Positions 18,018 through 25,185 of a stretch of 27,176 nt of DNA are shown one piece after another. Under the pieces are notes generated by a model. That model was not told where the DNA came from. It made no database searches and saw nothing but the letters and a program-made list of their open reading frames with translations. Source of the DNA: Candidatus Parcubacteria bacterium (GTDB lineage Bacteria > Patescibacteriota > Patescibacteriia > Patescibacteriales > Patescibacteriaceae); contig JAEWTE010000028.1 of NCBI GenBank assembly GCA_023459655.1, forward strand, positions 1 through 27,176. The letters are read 5' to 3'. Positions within the stretch are counted from its first letter, which is position 1; each line of letters starts with the position of its first letter. A program made the translations under genes and the position numbers.

Positions 18018-19304
18018 TTAATAAGAACAATTAGGTATACTTATTCTTGGCACAGAGTAAGTAGGATTATATTTGGTACATGTTTCCCTATCAGTAAGTG
18101 ATATTGTAAGTCCCCAGTGTCCTTCGTTTCCATTATTAGTAATACATTCATCATAACAAAACAATCCATAACACTTACATTTTTTTATGTTTGTTATACA
18201 TCCTCCATTATTATTTCCACATTTATGACCCTGAACATTTGGGGAACTGCTAAGATTTCGAATAGCTACATATTTATTAGTATTTGGATCTTTTACTCCT
18301 AAAGCACTTGGGCATTGATATCCATGATCAGCAATTTCTCCATAATTTTTGCATTTTATACATTCGTTTTGATTATCGCAGTACCCCCAAAAATTATCTA
18401 TAGTAATACAAGATGATCCAGTGCCCTTTACTTCACAATAATTAGGATGATCTCTCCCCATACATATTTCTTGAAATTCTGTAGCCTCTTCACATCTACC
18501 CGGGAAAATTATTGCGCTATTATTACTTATTTGTCTAGCTTCGTTTGAAGTTGCAACATATTGGACGTTTACACTAGAATTAGCACTATGTTCATAAAAT
18601 TGTTTACAAAGATTTTCCACACTATTTGTTGCCCCACCACCTTTTAAATATGTTGCTTGATATGAGGCGCAGTTAAGAGTATTGGTATTAATTCTGCTAA
18701 TAGGCTCATAAGCTACTGTCGGTGGTCGAAAATTAATTATGCAGCAACCAATTTTACCATTGGGATCTGTGCTTGAAGCTAGAGTCATAGTTCGTTGAGC
18801 GCTATCTTCATGAAATTGATTAGGATCGGACTTATTTTCATAAATCAAATTAAGTTTACCAATACTTTTAATTGTTGATGTTTTTAGATTAACTAGTGCT
18901 GGGTTTATTGTGTTTAACAAGACGTAAGAAAATAGAATTATCATTAATCCTCCTAAGCCACTAAATATCCATTGTTTGGCTTCACCTACTTTTTGACCAT
19001 TACCACCAGCTATTGACCATAAAAAACCACCAATAATTGTCACTATCAAAGCCAATAAGGCAATAACTTTAATTCCATATTCAAAAATCGTTTTTATTGT
19101 TTCAGCAATTGGTCCTGTGGAGTTATCATTAAAAACAATTTGAGTTAAAAGACCTGGGACTTGAGGCTTAAAAATTAAAGGATCACTAGTGACATTTGAA
19201 GTAGTGACACTAGAAGCATTGGTTGTATTAAGACAACAATTAAAAACAATGGTTATAATCAAAATTAGTAAGATAATCAGCGGTAATTGTTTTATTTTTT
19301 TCAT
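18018..19304 (-). CDS. Cys-rich surface protein with TrbC/VirB2-like two-helix segment, function unknown
   Basis: A 428-residue protein with a hydrophobic signal or anchor (7-30), two membrane helices (about 76-98 and 113-132) linked by the AGGNGQKVGEAKQW segment, and a large ectodomain (about 150-428). The ectodomain holds 20 cysteines (187, 188, 212, 233, 271, 281, 290, 299, 309, 315, 318, 331, 362, 369, 376, 378, 383, 387, 409 and 426) in CxxC, CxC and CxxxxCxxxC spacings. I recognise no family for it. The odd number of apparent membrane segments depends on whether the first is cleaved. Codon use in the ectodomain differs from the rest of the window: in the last 81 residues 7 of 8 Gly codons are GGA and 5 of 7 Ile codons are ATA. 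It sits between porA (4-nt overlap) and porB (3-nt gap), with a two-helix module matching the C39-like protein. Confidence 0.72.
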   Translation of the reverse strand: MKKIKQLPLIILLILIITIVFNCCLNTTNASSVTTSNVTSDPLIFKPQVPGLLTQIVFNDNSTGPIAETIKTIFEYGIKVIALLALIVTIIGGFLWSIAGGNGQKVGEAKQWIFSGLGGLMIILFSYVLLNTINPALVNLKTSTIKSIGKLNLIYENKSDPNQFHEDSAQRTMTLASSTDPNGKIGCCIINFRPPTVAYEPISRINTNTLNCASYQATYLKGGGATNSVENLCKQFYEHSANSSVNVQYVATSNEARQISNNSAIIFPGRCEEATEFQEICMGRDHPNYCEVKGTGSSCITIDNFWGYCDNQNECIKCKNYGEIADHGYQCPSALGVKDPNTNKYVAIRNLSSSPNVQGHKCGNNNGGCITNIKKCKCYGLFCYDECITNNGNEGHWGLTISLTDRETCTKYNPTYSVPRISIPNCSY

Positions 19305-20464
19305 ATTTTTTTCATAATTTTATTTATTGATGAAAAATTAATATCACCGCCTAAACCAATAATTAAGCTAACTATTTTAATTAAATTAGTATCATTTGGT
19401 TGGCTGGCTTTAATATCGCTAAATAATGGTGGTTTAGCGCCTAATCCAGGTGATCGATCAATAATTATAATATTTTTAGTTAATTTTAAATATTGCCAAA
19501 TTATTTTTTCAGGAAATGGTCGATAGAGTTTAATTTTTAAAATGCCAACCTTTTGATTATGTTGGTTATATTGATCGGCTAATTCTTTTAATTCACCAAT
19601 AATTGAGCCCATTGCTACAATTATCCAATTTGGTTGTTTCGGACCGTAGTATTCAGTTGCAACATTGTCTTGACTAAGCGGTGATGGTTCAACTCCAGAT
19701 AGTTCTTGTTTGGGTTTTTGCCAAATATTTATTAAATCACAATAAGCTTTTTCAATAATTGGCTGACTTTGATCAATTATTTTCTTTAAATCTAACCGTT
19801 GTTTTTGATAATCTTTAGGCATTGTAAACCAGCCAGTGGTTTGTGGTTGGTTTATATTTAGAATTGGTTTTATTTTATTTTTTAAGATTTTTTTAATTAA
19901 TCGGGAACTTGGTAATGCAACTGGTTCACTGGCGTGGGTTAATCTAAACCCATCAACATTAACCATGGCTGGTAATCTTAATTTTTGACTAATTACAAAC
20001 GCTAACCAATGTTGTTCAATTGCTTCTTGGATATTTTCAGCAAAAAACATTGGCCAACCAGCTTCGCGAACGGCCATAGCATCTTGATGATCATTCCAGA
20101 TATTAATTGGGGCTGAAATAGAACGATTGGCACAAGTCATTACTAAAGGTAAACGTAAACCCGGTAAATTATAGACGACTTCAGCCATGTGTAATAATCC
20201 TTGTGAGCTAGTCGCAGTATAAGCTGAGACACCCATGGCGGCGGCTCCCAAGACAGCCGATATGGCTGAATGTTCACTTTCAGTTTGAATAAAAGAAAAA
20301 TCAGCCAAACCATTTCCACTTAATTCAGCTAGATGCTCAATAATGCCGGTTTGTGGGGTAATTGGATAGGCCGCAACTACTCCGGGTTGACAAGCAGCTA
20401 CCATTTTGGCAATAGCGGTTGATCCTTTCAAAAAAAGCCGCTGTCCATTGATTTCTTTAGTCAT
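19301..20464 (-). CDS. porA: 2-oxoacid:ferredoxin oxidoreductase, alpha subunit (pyruvate-type)
   Basis: The alpha subunit, 387 residues, with the pyrimidine-binding thiamine domain and the C-terminal transketolase-C-like domain. Visible blocks are AAYPITPQTGIIEHLAEL (31-48), the Glu-containing IQTESEHSAISAVLGAA (59-75), YTATSSQGLLHMAEVVYNL (82-100), PINIWNDHQDAMAVREAGW (about 119-137) and, near the end, VAMGSI and IIDRSPGLGAKPPL. The IN(I/L)W.D..D.MAVR..GW wording fits pyruvate-type enzymes better than 2-oxoglutarate ones, but substrate is not proven. The ATG overlaps the last 8 nt of porG and the TGA overlaps the ATG of the Cys-rich protein, so all are translationally coupled. Length is close to the usual 380-400 residues. 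Confidence 0.94.
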   Translation of the reverse strand: MTKEINGQRLFLKGSTAIAKMVAACQPGVVAAYPITPQTGIIEHLAELSGNGLADFSFIQTESEHSAISAVLGAAAMGVSAYTATSSQGLLHMAEVVYNLPGLRLPLVMTCANRSISAPINIWNDHQDAMAVREAGWPMFFAENIQEAIEQHWLAFVISQKLRLPAMVNVDGFRLTHASEPVALPSSRLIKKILKNKIKPILNINQPQTTGWFTMPKDYQKQRLDLKKIIDQSQPIIEKAYCDLINIWQKPKQELSGVEPSPLSQDNVATEYYGPKQPNWIIVAMGSIIGELKELADQYNQHNQKVGILKIKLYRPFPEKIIWQYLKLTKNIIIIDRSPGLGAKPPLFSDIKASQPNDTNLIKIVSLIIGLGGDINFSSINKIMKKI

Positions 20465-21020
20465 GCTGATTAATTATAGTTTGGACTAGGGCTTGATTGG
20501 CTATAAAAGCTTGCCAATTTTTAGCCGCTATTATTGAATCAGCAAATTGTTCTTGAAAAGTTTTTTGCCAATTATCCTCAGTAATTAAAGGCCATAGAGC
20601 ATTAAAAGCTCCTAGTAAACCAATCGCTAGATTATTATTAAAGATTGAAGCTGATATTTGTCGGCCGTCATATAATAGTATTTTTTGTTTTGGTTCATAA
20701 ATAATTTTTTCAGGCTGATTAACGACGGTTAATTGGCGTCCAAGTTGTTGAGGATTATAAAGAACGGGTTCATTGATTAATAGAGCAGTTGGTTGATTTA
20801 TTTTTTGCCTATCTTTAATTGGCTGTGAAGCTATTTTAACATAGGCTTCGACTGGTGTGCCACTACGTTCAACTCCAAAAAATGGCATTGATTGTGACCA
20901 CCAACCTTGCTGAAAGGCAGCCCGAGCCAATAGGGCTGCAGCTGTAACCACGCCTTGTCCGCCTAGCCCGACAATTTTAATGGTTATGGTTTTTTTTATT
21001 GTTATTATTGAATCAGTCAT
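20457..21020 (-). CDS. porG: 2-oxoacid:ferredoxin oxidoreductase, gamma subunit
   Basis: A 187-residue gamma subunit (Pfam POR family). The N-terminal KIVGLGGQGVVTAA motif (about 15-28), ALLARAAFQQGWWSQSMPFFG and ERSGTPVEAYVKIASQPI are the family's standard blocks, and the C-terminal half (NNNLAIGLLGAFNAL) is also typical. It is the first por gene in the operon, 3 nt after the DsbA-like gene, and overlaps porA by 8 nt. The ferredoxin-like delta subunit (two [4Fe-4S] clusters) that usually accompanies separate gamma, alpha and beta subunits is not encoded in this operon. Electron exit must rely on a delta subunit or ferredoxin encoded elsewhere. Confidence 0.93.
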   Translation of the reverse strand: MTDSIITIKKTITIKIVGLGGQGVVTAAALLARAAFQQGWWSQSMPFFGVERSGTPVEAYVKIASQPIKDRQKINQPTALLINEPVLYNPQQLGRQLTVVNQPEKIIYEPKQKILLYDGRQISASIFNNNLAIGLLGAFNALWPLITEDNWQKTFQEQFADSIIAAKNWQAFIANQALVQTIINQHD

Positions 21021-21023
21021 TTA

Positions 21024-21830
21024 TTATTGTTTAGTTAATTCCTTAATCATATAATTAAAGAATTCAACTGGTAATTCACCGGTGAATTTATAACCATTAA
21101 TTAGCCAAGTTGGTGTGCCATTAATTCCGCCTAAATCCATCGCGTCAATATAGTCTTTCTGTAGATAAGCAATCATCCTTTTTTGCGCCAGACAGTCTCG
21201 TATTCTTTCGCCAGATAGATTAAATTCCTCAGCCATCACTGCTACTTGATCGATATTCTCATATTGGCCTTGATTTAATAAAAATTGATCATGAAATAGC
21301 CAAAAACCAAGATTGCCGGCTTGTTCGCCAGCACACAGGGCAGCTTGAGCTAATAATTCTGAGTTTTCTTGGCCTGGCCAGTTTCGCCAAACATATTGAA
21401 CGATATCTTTATTTTCAGTGATTACTTGACGAATAATTGGTGAGGTTACTCGACAATATTTACAATTAAAATCACCATATTCAACAATTAAAACTTTTGG
21501 TGATGATGTTCCTAGATAATATGGAGATTGTCCTTTACTTAATTGAATTAATTCAGTTGAATTAGGATTTTGTCCGCTTTGTCCGCCTAAATCATTAATT
21601 GATAATTGATTAGTTTTTATTTGCCAGGTTAAATTAATTACTTTGTATATAAAAATAATAACTAAAATAATAAATAAACTAACTACTATTAATAATAGTT
21701 TACCTAACCATCGTTGATACCAGCGTCGTCTTCGTCGACTCTGTTTGGTAGCTAATTTCTGCAAACGAGCTTGCCAGCCAGTTGGCTGTTCGTCTAGTAA
21801 TGATTTATTGTTATTTTGAGTGTTTTCCAT
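21024..21830 (-). CDS. Membrane-anchored DsbA-like thiol:disulfide oxidoreductase
   Basis: A 268-residue thioredoxin-fold protein (DsbA / Thioredoxin_4 type). The N-terminal cytoplasmic tail ends in a strongly basic cluster (SRRRRRWYQRW, 31-41), followed by one membrane helix (about 43-63), so the catalytic domain faces outward. The active site is Cys123-Lys-Tyr-Cys126 in YGDFNCKYC, the cis-proline loop is GTPTW (Pro240), and two extra cysteines are at 166 and 213. FWLFHDQ and DCLAQKR are usual for this group. It is likely to form or exchange disulfides in exported proteins. It heads the operon that contains two Cys-rich surface proteins, which are plausible substrates. The start is ATG without Shine-Dalgarno; a promoter is visible in the divergent gap. 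Confidence 0.9.
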   Translation of the reverse strand: MENTQNNNKSLLDEQPTGWQARLQKLATKQSRRRRRWYQRWLGKLLLIVVSLFIILVIIFIYKVINLTWQIKTNQLSINDLGGQSGQNPNSTELIQLSKGQSPYYLGTSSPKVLIVEYGDFNCKYCRVTSPIIRQVITENKDIVQYVWRNWPGQENSELLAQAALCAGEQAGNLGFWLFHDQFLLNQGQYENIDQVAVMAEEFNLSGERIRDCLAQKRMIAYLQKDYIDAMDLGGINGTPTWLINGYKFTGELPVEFFNYMIKELTKQ

Positions 21831-21858
21831 TGCCCGATTATTTAATTTAGGCTATGAT
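21830..21858 (+). promoter_or_regulatory. Candidate promoter of the xth-leuS-rsmA operon
   Basis: TTGCCC (21830-21835) and TATGAT (21853-21858) are spaced by 17 nt on the + strand. They would give a leader of about 20 nt before the xth ATG. The match is moderate (four and five of six). The -10 box lies inside the palindrome shared with the opposite promoter. Confidence 0.4.
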
Positions 21859-21863
21859 ATCAT
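21854..21863. promoter_or_regulatory. Ten-base palindrome between divergent promoters
   Basis: ATGATATCAT is a perfect inverted repeat that overlaps the forward -10 box and touches the reverse -10 box. It could be an operator, but a palindrome of this size in AT-rich DNA can occur by chance. Confidence 0.2.
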
Positions 21864-21890
21864 TATAACAGATTTACATAACAATGAAAA
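21862..21890 (-). promoter_or_regulatory. Candidate promoter of the dsbA-like/por operon
   Basis: On the - strand TATAAT (21862-21867) is preceded at 17 nt by TTTTCA (21885-21890). The -10 box is a perfect consensus; the -35 matches four of six. The start point would lie about 25 nt before the ATG. The -35 box falls on the first codons of the divergent xth gene. Confidence 0.5.
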
Positions 21891-22648
21891 TAATAAGCTG
21901 GAATATTAACGGCTGGAGAGCTATTTGGCAAAAAGGCTTGGCTGATTTTATTTTTAAATATCAACCAGATTTAGTTGGCCTCCAAGAAATTAAAATAAGT
22001 GATCAATTATCTTCAGCCTGGTCTGATCAATTATTGGGTTACCAGTTTTTTTGGCATGGCGCTAAACGGCCCGGTTATAGTGGGACCGCTATTATTGCCA
22101 ATCAACAATTACCTGTTTTAACCGTTAAAAATGGACTAGATGATCAACTTTTTGATTTAGAAGGGCGCTGTCAAATTAGTGAATTACCTGACTTTTATTG
22201 GTTAAACATCTATTTTCCTAATGCTAATCATGAGCTGAGTCGGTTAGATTATAAATTAAAATTTAATCAAGCTGTTCGACAAAAGATTATTGATTTGCGT
22301 CACCATAAACCAGTTATTGTTAGTGGTGATTTTAATGTGGCCCATCAAGCAATTGATTTAGCTAATCCTAAAGCTAATGAAGGGGCTGCTGGCTATACAT
22401 TAGAAGAAAGACAATTTTTTGATCAACTTTTAGCTGATGGACTAATTGATGTTTGGCGTCAACATAATCCTGATCAGGTTAAATATACTTGGTGGAGTTA
22501 TCGTTTTGCCGCCAGAAGTCGTAATATCGGTTGGCGGATAGACTATTTTTTAGTTAGTCCAGAATTGTTGAATAAAATTAAAAGTGTTAAAATACTGGAT
22601 CAAGAACTGGGTTCTGATCATTGTCCAGTTGAATTAATTATTTCTTAA
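21884..22648 (+). CDS. xth: Exodeoxyribonuclease III / AP endonuclease (ExoIII family)
   Basis: A base-excision-repair nuclease that cuts DNA 5' of abasic sites and removes 3' blocking groups, using Mg2+. The 254-residue protein has all catalytic landmarks of the exonuclease-endonuclease-phosphatase fold: Asn7 in SWNINGWRA, Glu35 in GLQEIK, Asp149 and Asn151 in SGDFNVAH, and Asp245-His246 in GSDHCPVEL, plus IDYFLVSPEL just upstream. The segment after GDFN continues with AIDLANPKANEGAAGYT, typical of ExoA/Xth proteins. It is the first gene of a + strand operon, 4 nt before leuS, with a promoter in the 53-nt divergent gap. No Shine-Dalgarno motif is present. Confidence 0.95.
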   Translation: MKIISWNINGWRAIWQKGLADFIFKYQPDLVGLQEIKISDQLSSAWSDQLLGYQFFWHGAKRPGYSGTAIIANQQLPVLTVKNGLDDQLFDLEGRCQISELPDFYWLNIYFPNANHELSRLDYKLKFNQAVRQKIIDLRHHKPVIVSGDFNVAHQAIDLANPKANEGAAGYTLEERQFFDQLLADGLIDVWRQHNPDQVKYTWWSYRFAARSRNIGWRIDYFLVSPELLNKIKSVKILDQELGSDHCPVELIIS

Positions 22649-22652
22649 AAAT

Positions 22653-25172
22653 ATGGCTGATAAATACCAACATCAACAATTTGAAAGTAAGTGGGAGGAG
22701 ATTTTTCAAGCTAATAATTTATATACTACTGATAATCAAGCAATAGATAGAGATAAGTTCTATGTTTTAGATATGTTTCCTTATCCATCTGGAGCTGGTT
22801 TACATGTCGGTCATCCCAAAGGATATATTGCTACCGATATTATTGCTCGTTATAAGAAAATGAGTGGTTTTAATGTTCTACATCCAATGGGTTGGGACGC
22901 CTTTGGTTTACCGGCTGAAAATTATGCCTTAAAAAACAAGGTTCATCCAAGTGTTGCTACTAGTCAAAATATTGCTACTTTTAAACGACAATTGAGTATT
23001 TTAGGGTTATCTTATGATTGGAGTAGGGAAATAAACACGACTGATCCCAATTATTATAAATGGACCCAGTCGATTTTTCTGAAATTATATAATTCTTTTT
23101 ATGATCGACAACAAGGTCGAGCGAGGTCAATTGATGAATTAATTTTGCCAGACAACCTTAATGATCAGCAAAAACGACAATTTATTGATCAACATCGACT
23201 AGCTTATGAATCAAATGAACCAATTAATTGGTGTCCATCATGTCAAACTGGTTTAGCTAAGGAAGATTTGGAAGATGGTAAATGTGAACGATGTGGGAGT
23301 TTTGTAGAATTAAAGCCAATTCGACAATGGGTTTTAAGAATTACCGAGTATGCTGATCGATTATTAGATGACTTGTCGTTATTAGTTGATTGGGAGGAAC
23401 CGATTAAAGAAATGCAACGCAGCTGGATTGGTCGCAGTCGGGGAGCTAATGTTAATTTTGAAATTAAAACTGACGATAATCAAGTCTTGGGGAGTTTATC
23501 AGTTTTTACTACCAGACCAGATACCTTATTTGGTTGTAGCTATGTGGCTATTTGCCCAGAACAACCAATTTTATCAGAAATTTCTGATTATATTGAGAAT
23601 TGGTCAGAAGTAGCTACTTATATAGCGATGGTTGCTAATAAAAGCGACTTAGATCGAACTGATTTAAACAAAGATAAAACCGGTGTTCGTCTCTTGGGTT
23701 GTCAAGCGATTAATCCGGTTAATGGGCGGGCTGTCCCAATTTTTGTAGCTGATTACGTATTAGCTGGCTATGGTAGTGGAGCAATTATGGCAGTTCCAGC
23801 CCATGATCAACGTGATTTTTTATTTGCTCAAAAATATGATTTACCAATTATTCAGGTAATCGATAGTCTAGATGATCAGTTACCCTATGTTGGTTCTGGT
23901 CAATTGATTAATTCTCAATTTTTAGATGGATTAGAAGTTGATCAGGCTAGTGATAAAATTATTGATTGGCTAGTTGATCAAAAAATTGGTCATGCTCAAA
24001 CTAATTATCGTCTACAAGATTGGACCTTTTCGCGGCAGCGTTATTGGGGTGAACCAATTCCAATGTTTCATTGCCAGCAATGTGGCACTATTCCAGCTAG
24101 CTTAGACCAGTTGCCAATAACCCTACCAGTGGTTGATAATTACCAGCCCAGTGGTACCGGTGAATCACCTCTAATAAATATTAAAGAATGGATTGAAACA
24201 ACTTGTCCAGTTTGTGGTCAACCAGCTAAGCGTGAGGCTAATACTATGCCTCAATGGGCTGGCTCGTCCTGGTATTATTTGCGCTATATTGATCCTAATA
24301 ATCAGCAAAGTTTAGTTGATAATCAATTAGAAAAACAATGGTCGCCGGTTGATCTTTATGTTGGTGGTGCCGAACATGCTACTCGTCATCTTATTTATGC
24401 TAGATTTTGGCATAAATTTCTTTATGATTTAGGTCTGGTTAATTATCCTGAACCGTTTACTAAATTGCGGCATGTTGGTCTGATCATGGGTCAAGATAGT
24501 CGAAAAATGAGTAAGCGTTGGGGAAATGTGATTAATCCTGATGATGTTGTTGGTCAGTTTGGGGCTGATGCTCTACGCCTTTATGAAATGTTTATGGGAC
24601 CATTTGATCAATCTTGTGCTTGGAATAGTAATGGTTTAGTCGGTGTTCGTAAATTTTTAGATAAAGTTTGGTTATTAAAAAATAAATTGTCGGCTAAACC
24701 AAATGATTCAGCAATTAATCGGCAATTAGCCAAAACAATTTTTAAGGTTGGTCAAGATATTGAAAATTTTAAATTTAATACAGCTGTTAGTGCTATGATG
24801 ATTTTAGTGAATAAATTATCTGAACAGGAAATAATTAATCAAACTAGTTATTCACAGTTATTAATTATATTGTCACCATTTTCGCCTTATTTATCACAGG
24901 AAATATGGACTATCATCGGCAATGATGGTTTTGTTAGTCAGCAACCTTGGCCCAATATAGAGCCGATTGATTTTCATGAAGATATGACGACATTAGTTGT
25001 TCAATTTTCTGGAAAAACTCGTGGAACTATTGATTTACCAATTAATTATAATCAAGATCAGGTTATTCAAGCAATTAGGCAAGTTGATAACCTAGCTAGA
25101 TATTATCCTGATCAATTATTGCCTAAAAAAATTATATTTTTACCAGGTAAATTGATTAACTTAGTCTTTTGA
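22653..25172 (+). CDS. leuS: Leucyl-tRNA synthetase
   Basis: It charges tRNA-Leu in the cytoplasm. The 839-residue protein has the usual bacterial size. The HIGH motif is HVGH at 51-54 (MFPYPSGAGLHVGHPKGY), the KMSKS-type motif is KMSKR at 618-622 (followed by WGNVINPDDVV), and the CP1 editing domain between them includes TTRPDTLFG and the VPAHDQRD block. Two Cys pairs (WCPSCQTGL with CERCG, and CQQCG with CPVCGQ) indicate zinc-binding or remnant zinc segments. The anticodon-binding helical domain and a short C-terminal domain end at LINLVF. The stop is TGA, evidence that TGA is not recoded. rsmA starts 13 nt downstream. Confidence 0.98.
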   Translation: MADKYQHQQFESKWEEIFQANNLYTTDNQAIDRDKFYVLDMFPYPSGAGLHVGHPKGYIATDIIARYKKMSGFNVLHPMGWDAFGLPAENYALKNKVHPSVATSQNIATFKRQLSILGLSYDWSREINTTDPNYYKWTQSIFLKLYNSFYDRQQGRARSIDELILPDNLNDQQKRQFIDQHRLAYESNEPINWCPSCQTGLAKEDLEDGKCERCGSFVELKPIRQWVLRITEYADRLLDDLSLLVDWEEPIKEMQRSWIGRSRGANVNFEIKTDDNQVLGSLSVFTTRPDTLFGCSYVAICPEQPILSEISDYIENWSEVATYIAMVANKSDLDRTDLNKDKTGVRLLGCQAINPVNGRAVPIFVADYVLAGYGSGAIMAVPAHDQRDFLFAQKYDLPIIQVIDSLDDQLPYVGSGQLINSQFLDGLEVDQASDKIIDWLVDQKIGHAQTNYRLQDWTFSRQRYWGEPIPMFHCQQCGTIPASLDQLPITLPVVDNYQPSGTGESPLINIKEWIETTCPVCGQPAKREANTMPQWAGSSWYYLRYIDPNNQQSLVDNQLEKQWSPVDLYVGGAEHATRHLIYARFWHKFLYDLGLVNYPEPFTKLRHVGLIMGQDSRKMSKRWGNVINPDDVVGQFGADALRLYEMFMGPFDQSCAWNSNGLVGVRKFLDKVWLLKNKLSAKPNDSAINRQLAKTIFKVGQDIENFKFNTAVSAMMILVNKLSEQEIINQTSYSQLLIILSPFSPYLSQEIWTIIGNDGFVSQQPWPNIEPIDFHEDMTTLVVQFSGKTRGTIDLPINYNQDQVIQAIRQVDNLARYYPDQLLPKKIIFLPGKLINLVF

Positions 25173-25185
25173 ATTAAAAACTAAC

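Noticed and set aside
18117..18302. Forward-strand open frame opposite the Cys-rich gene
   Set aside because: The - strand frame has a signal peptide, membrane helices and a cysteine pattern and is coupled to porA and porB; the + strand frame is a composition artefact of AT-rich DNA.
19290..19325. Programmed -1 frameshift fusing porA to the Cys-rich membrane protein (A7 run and tandem ATGAAAAAAAT repeat at the junction)
   Set aside because: A -1 slip on the A7 run would enter the downstream frame, but the zero-frame codons do not form a proper slippery heptamer, no stimulatory structure is evident, and an ATGA overlap explains coupling. A fusion of a cytoplasmic enzyme to a signal sequence would make little sense.
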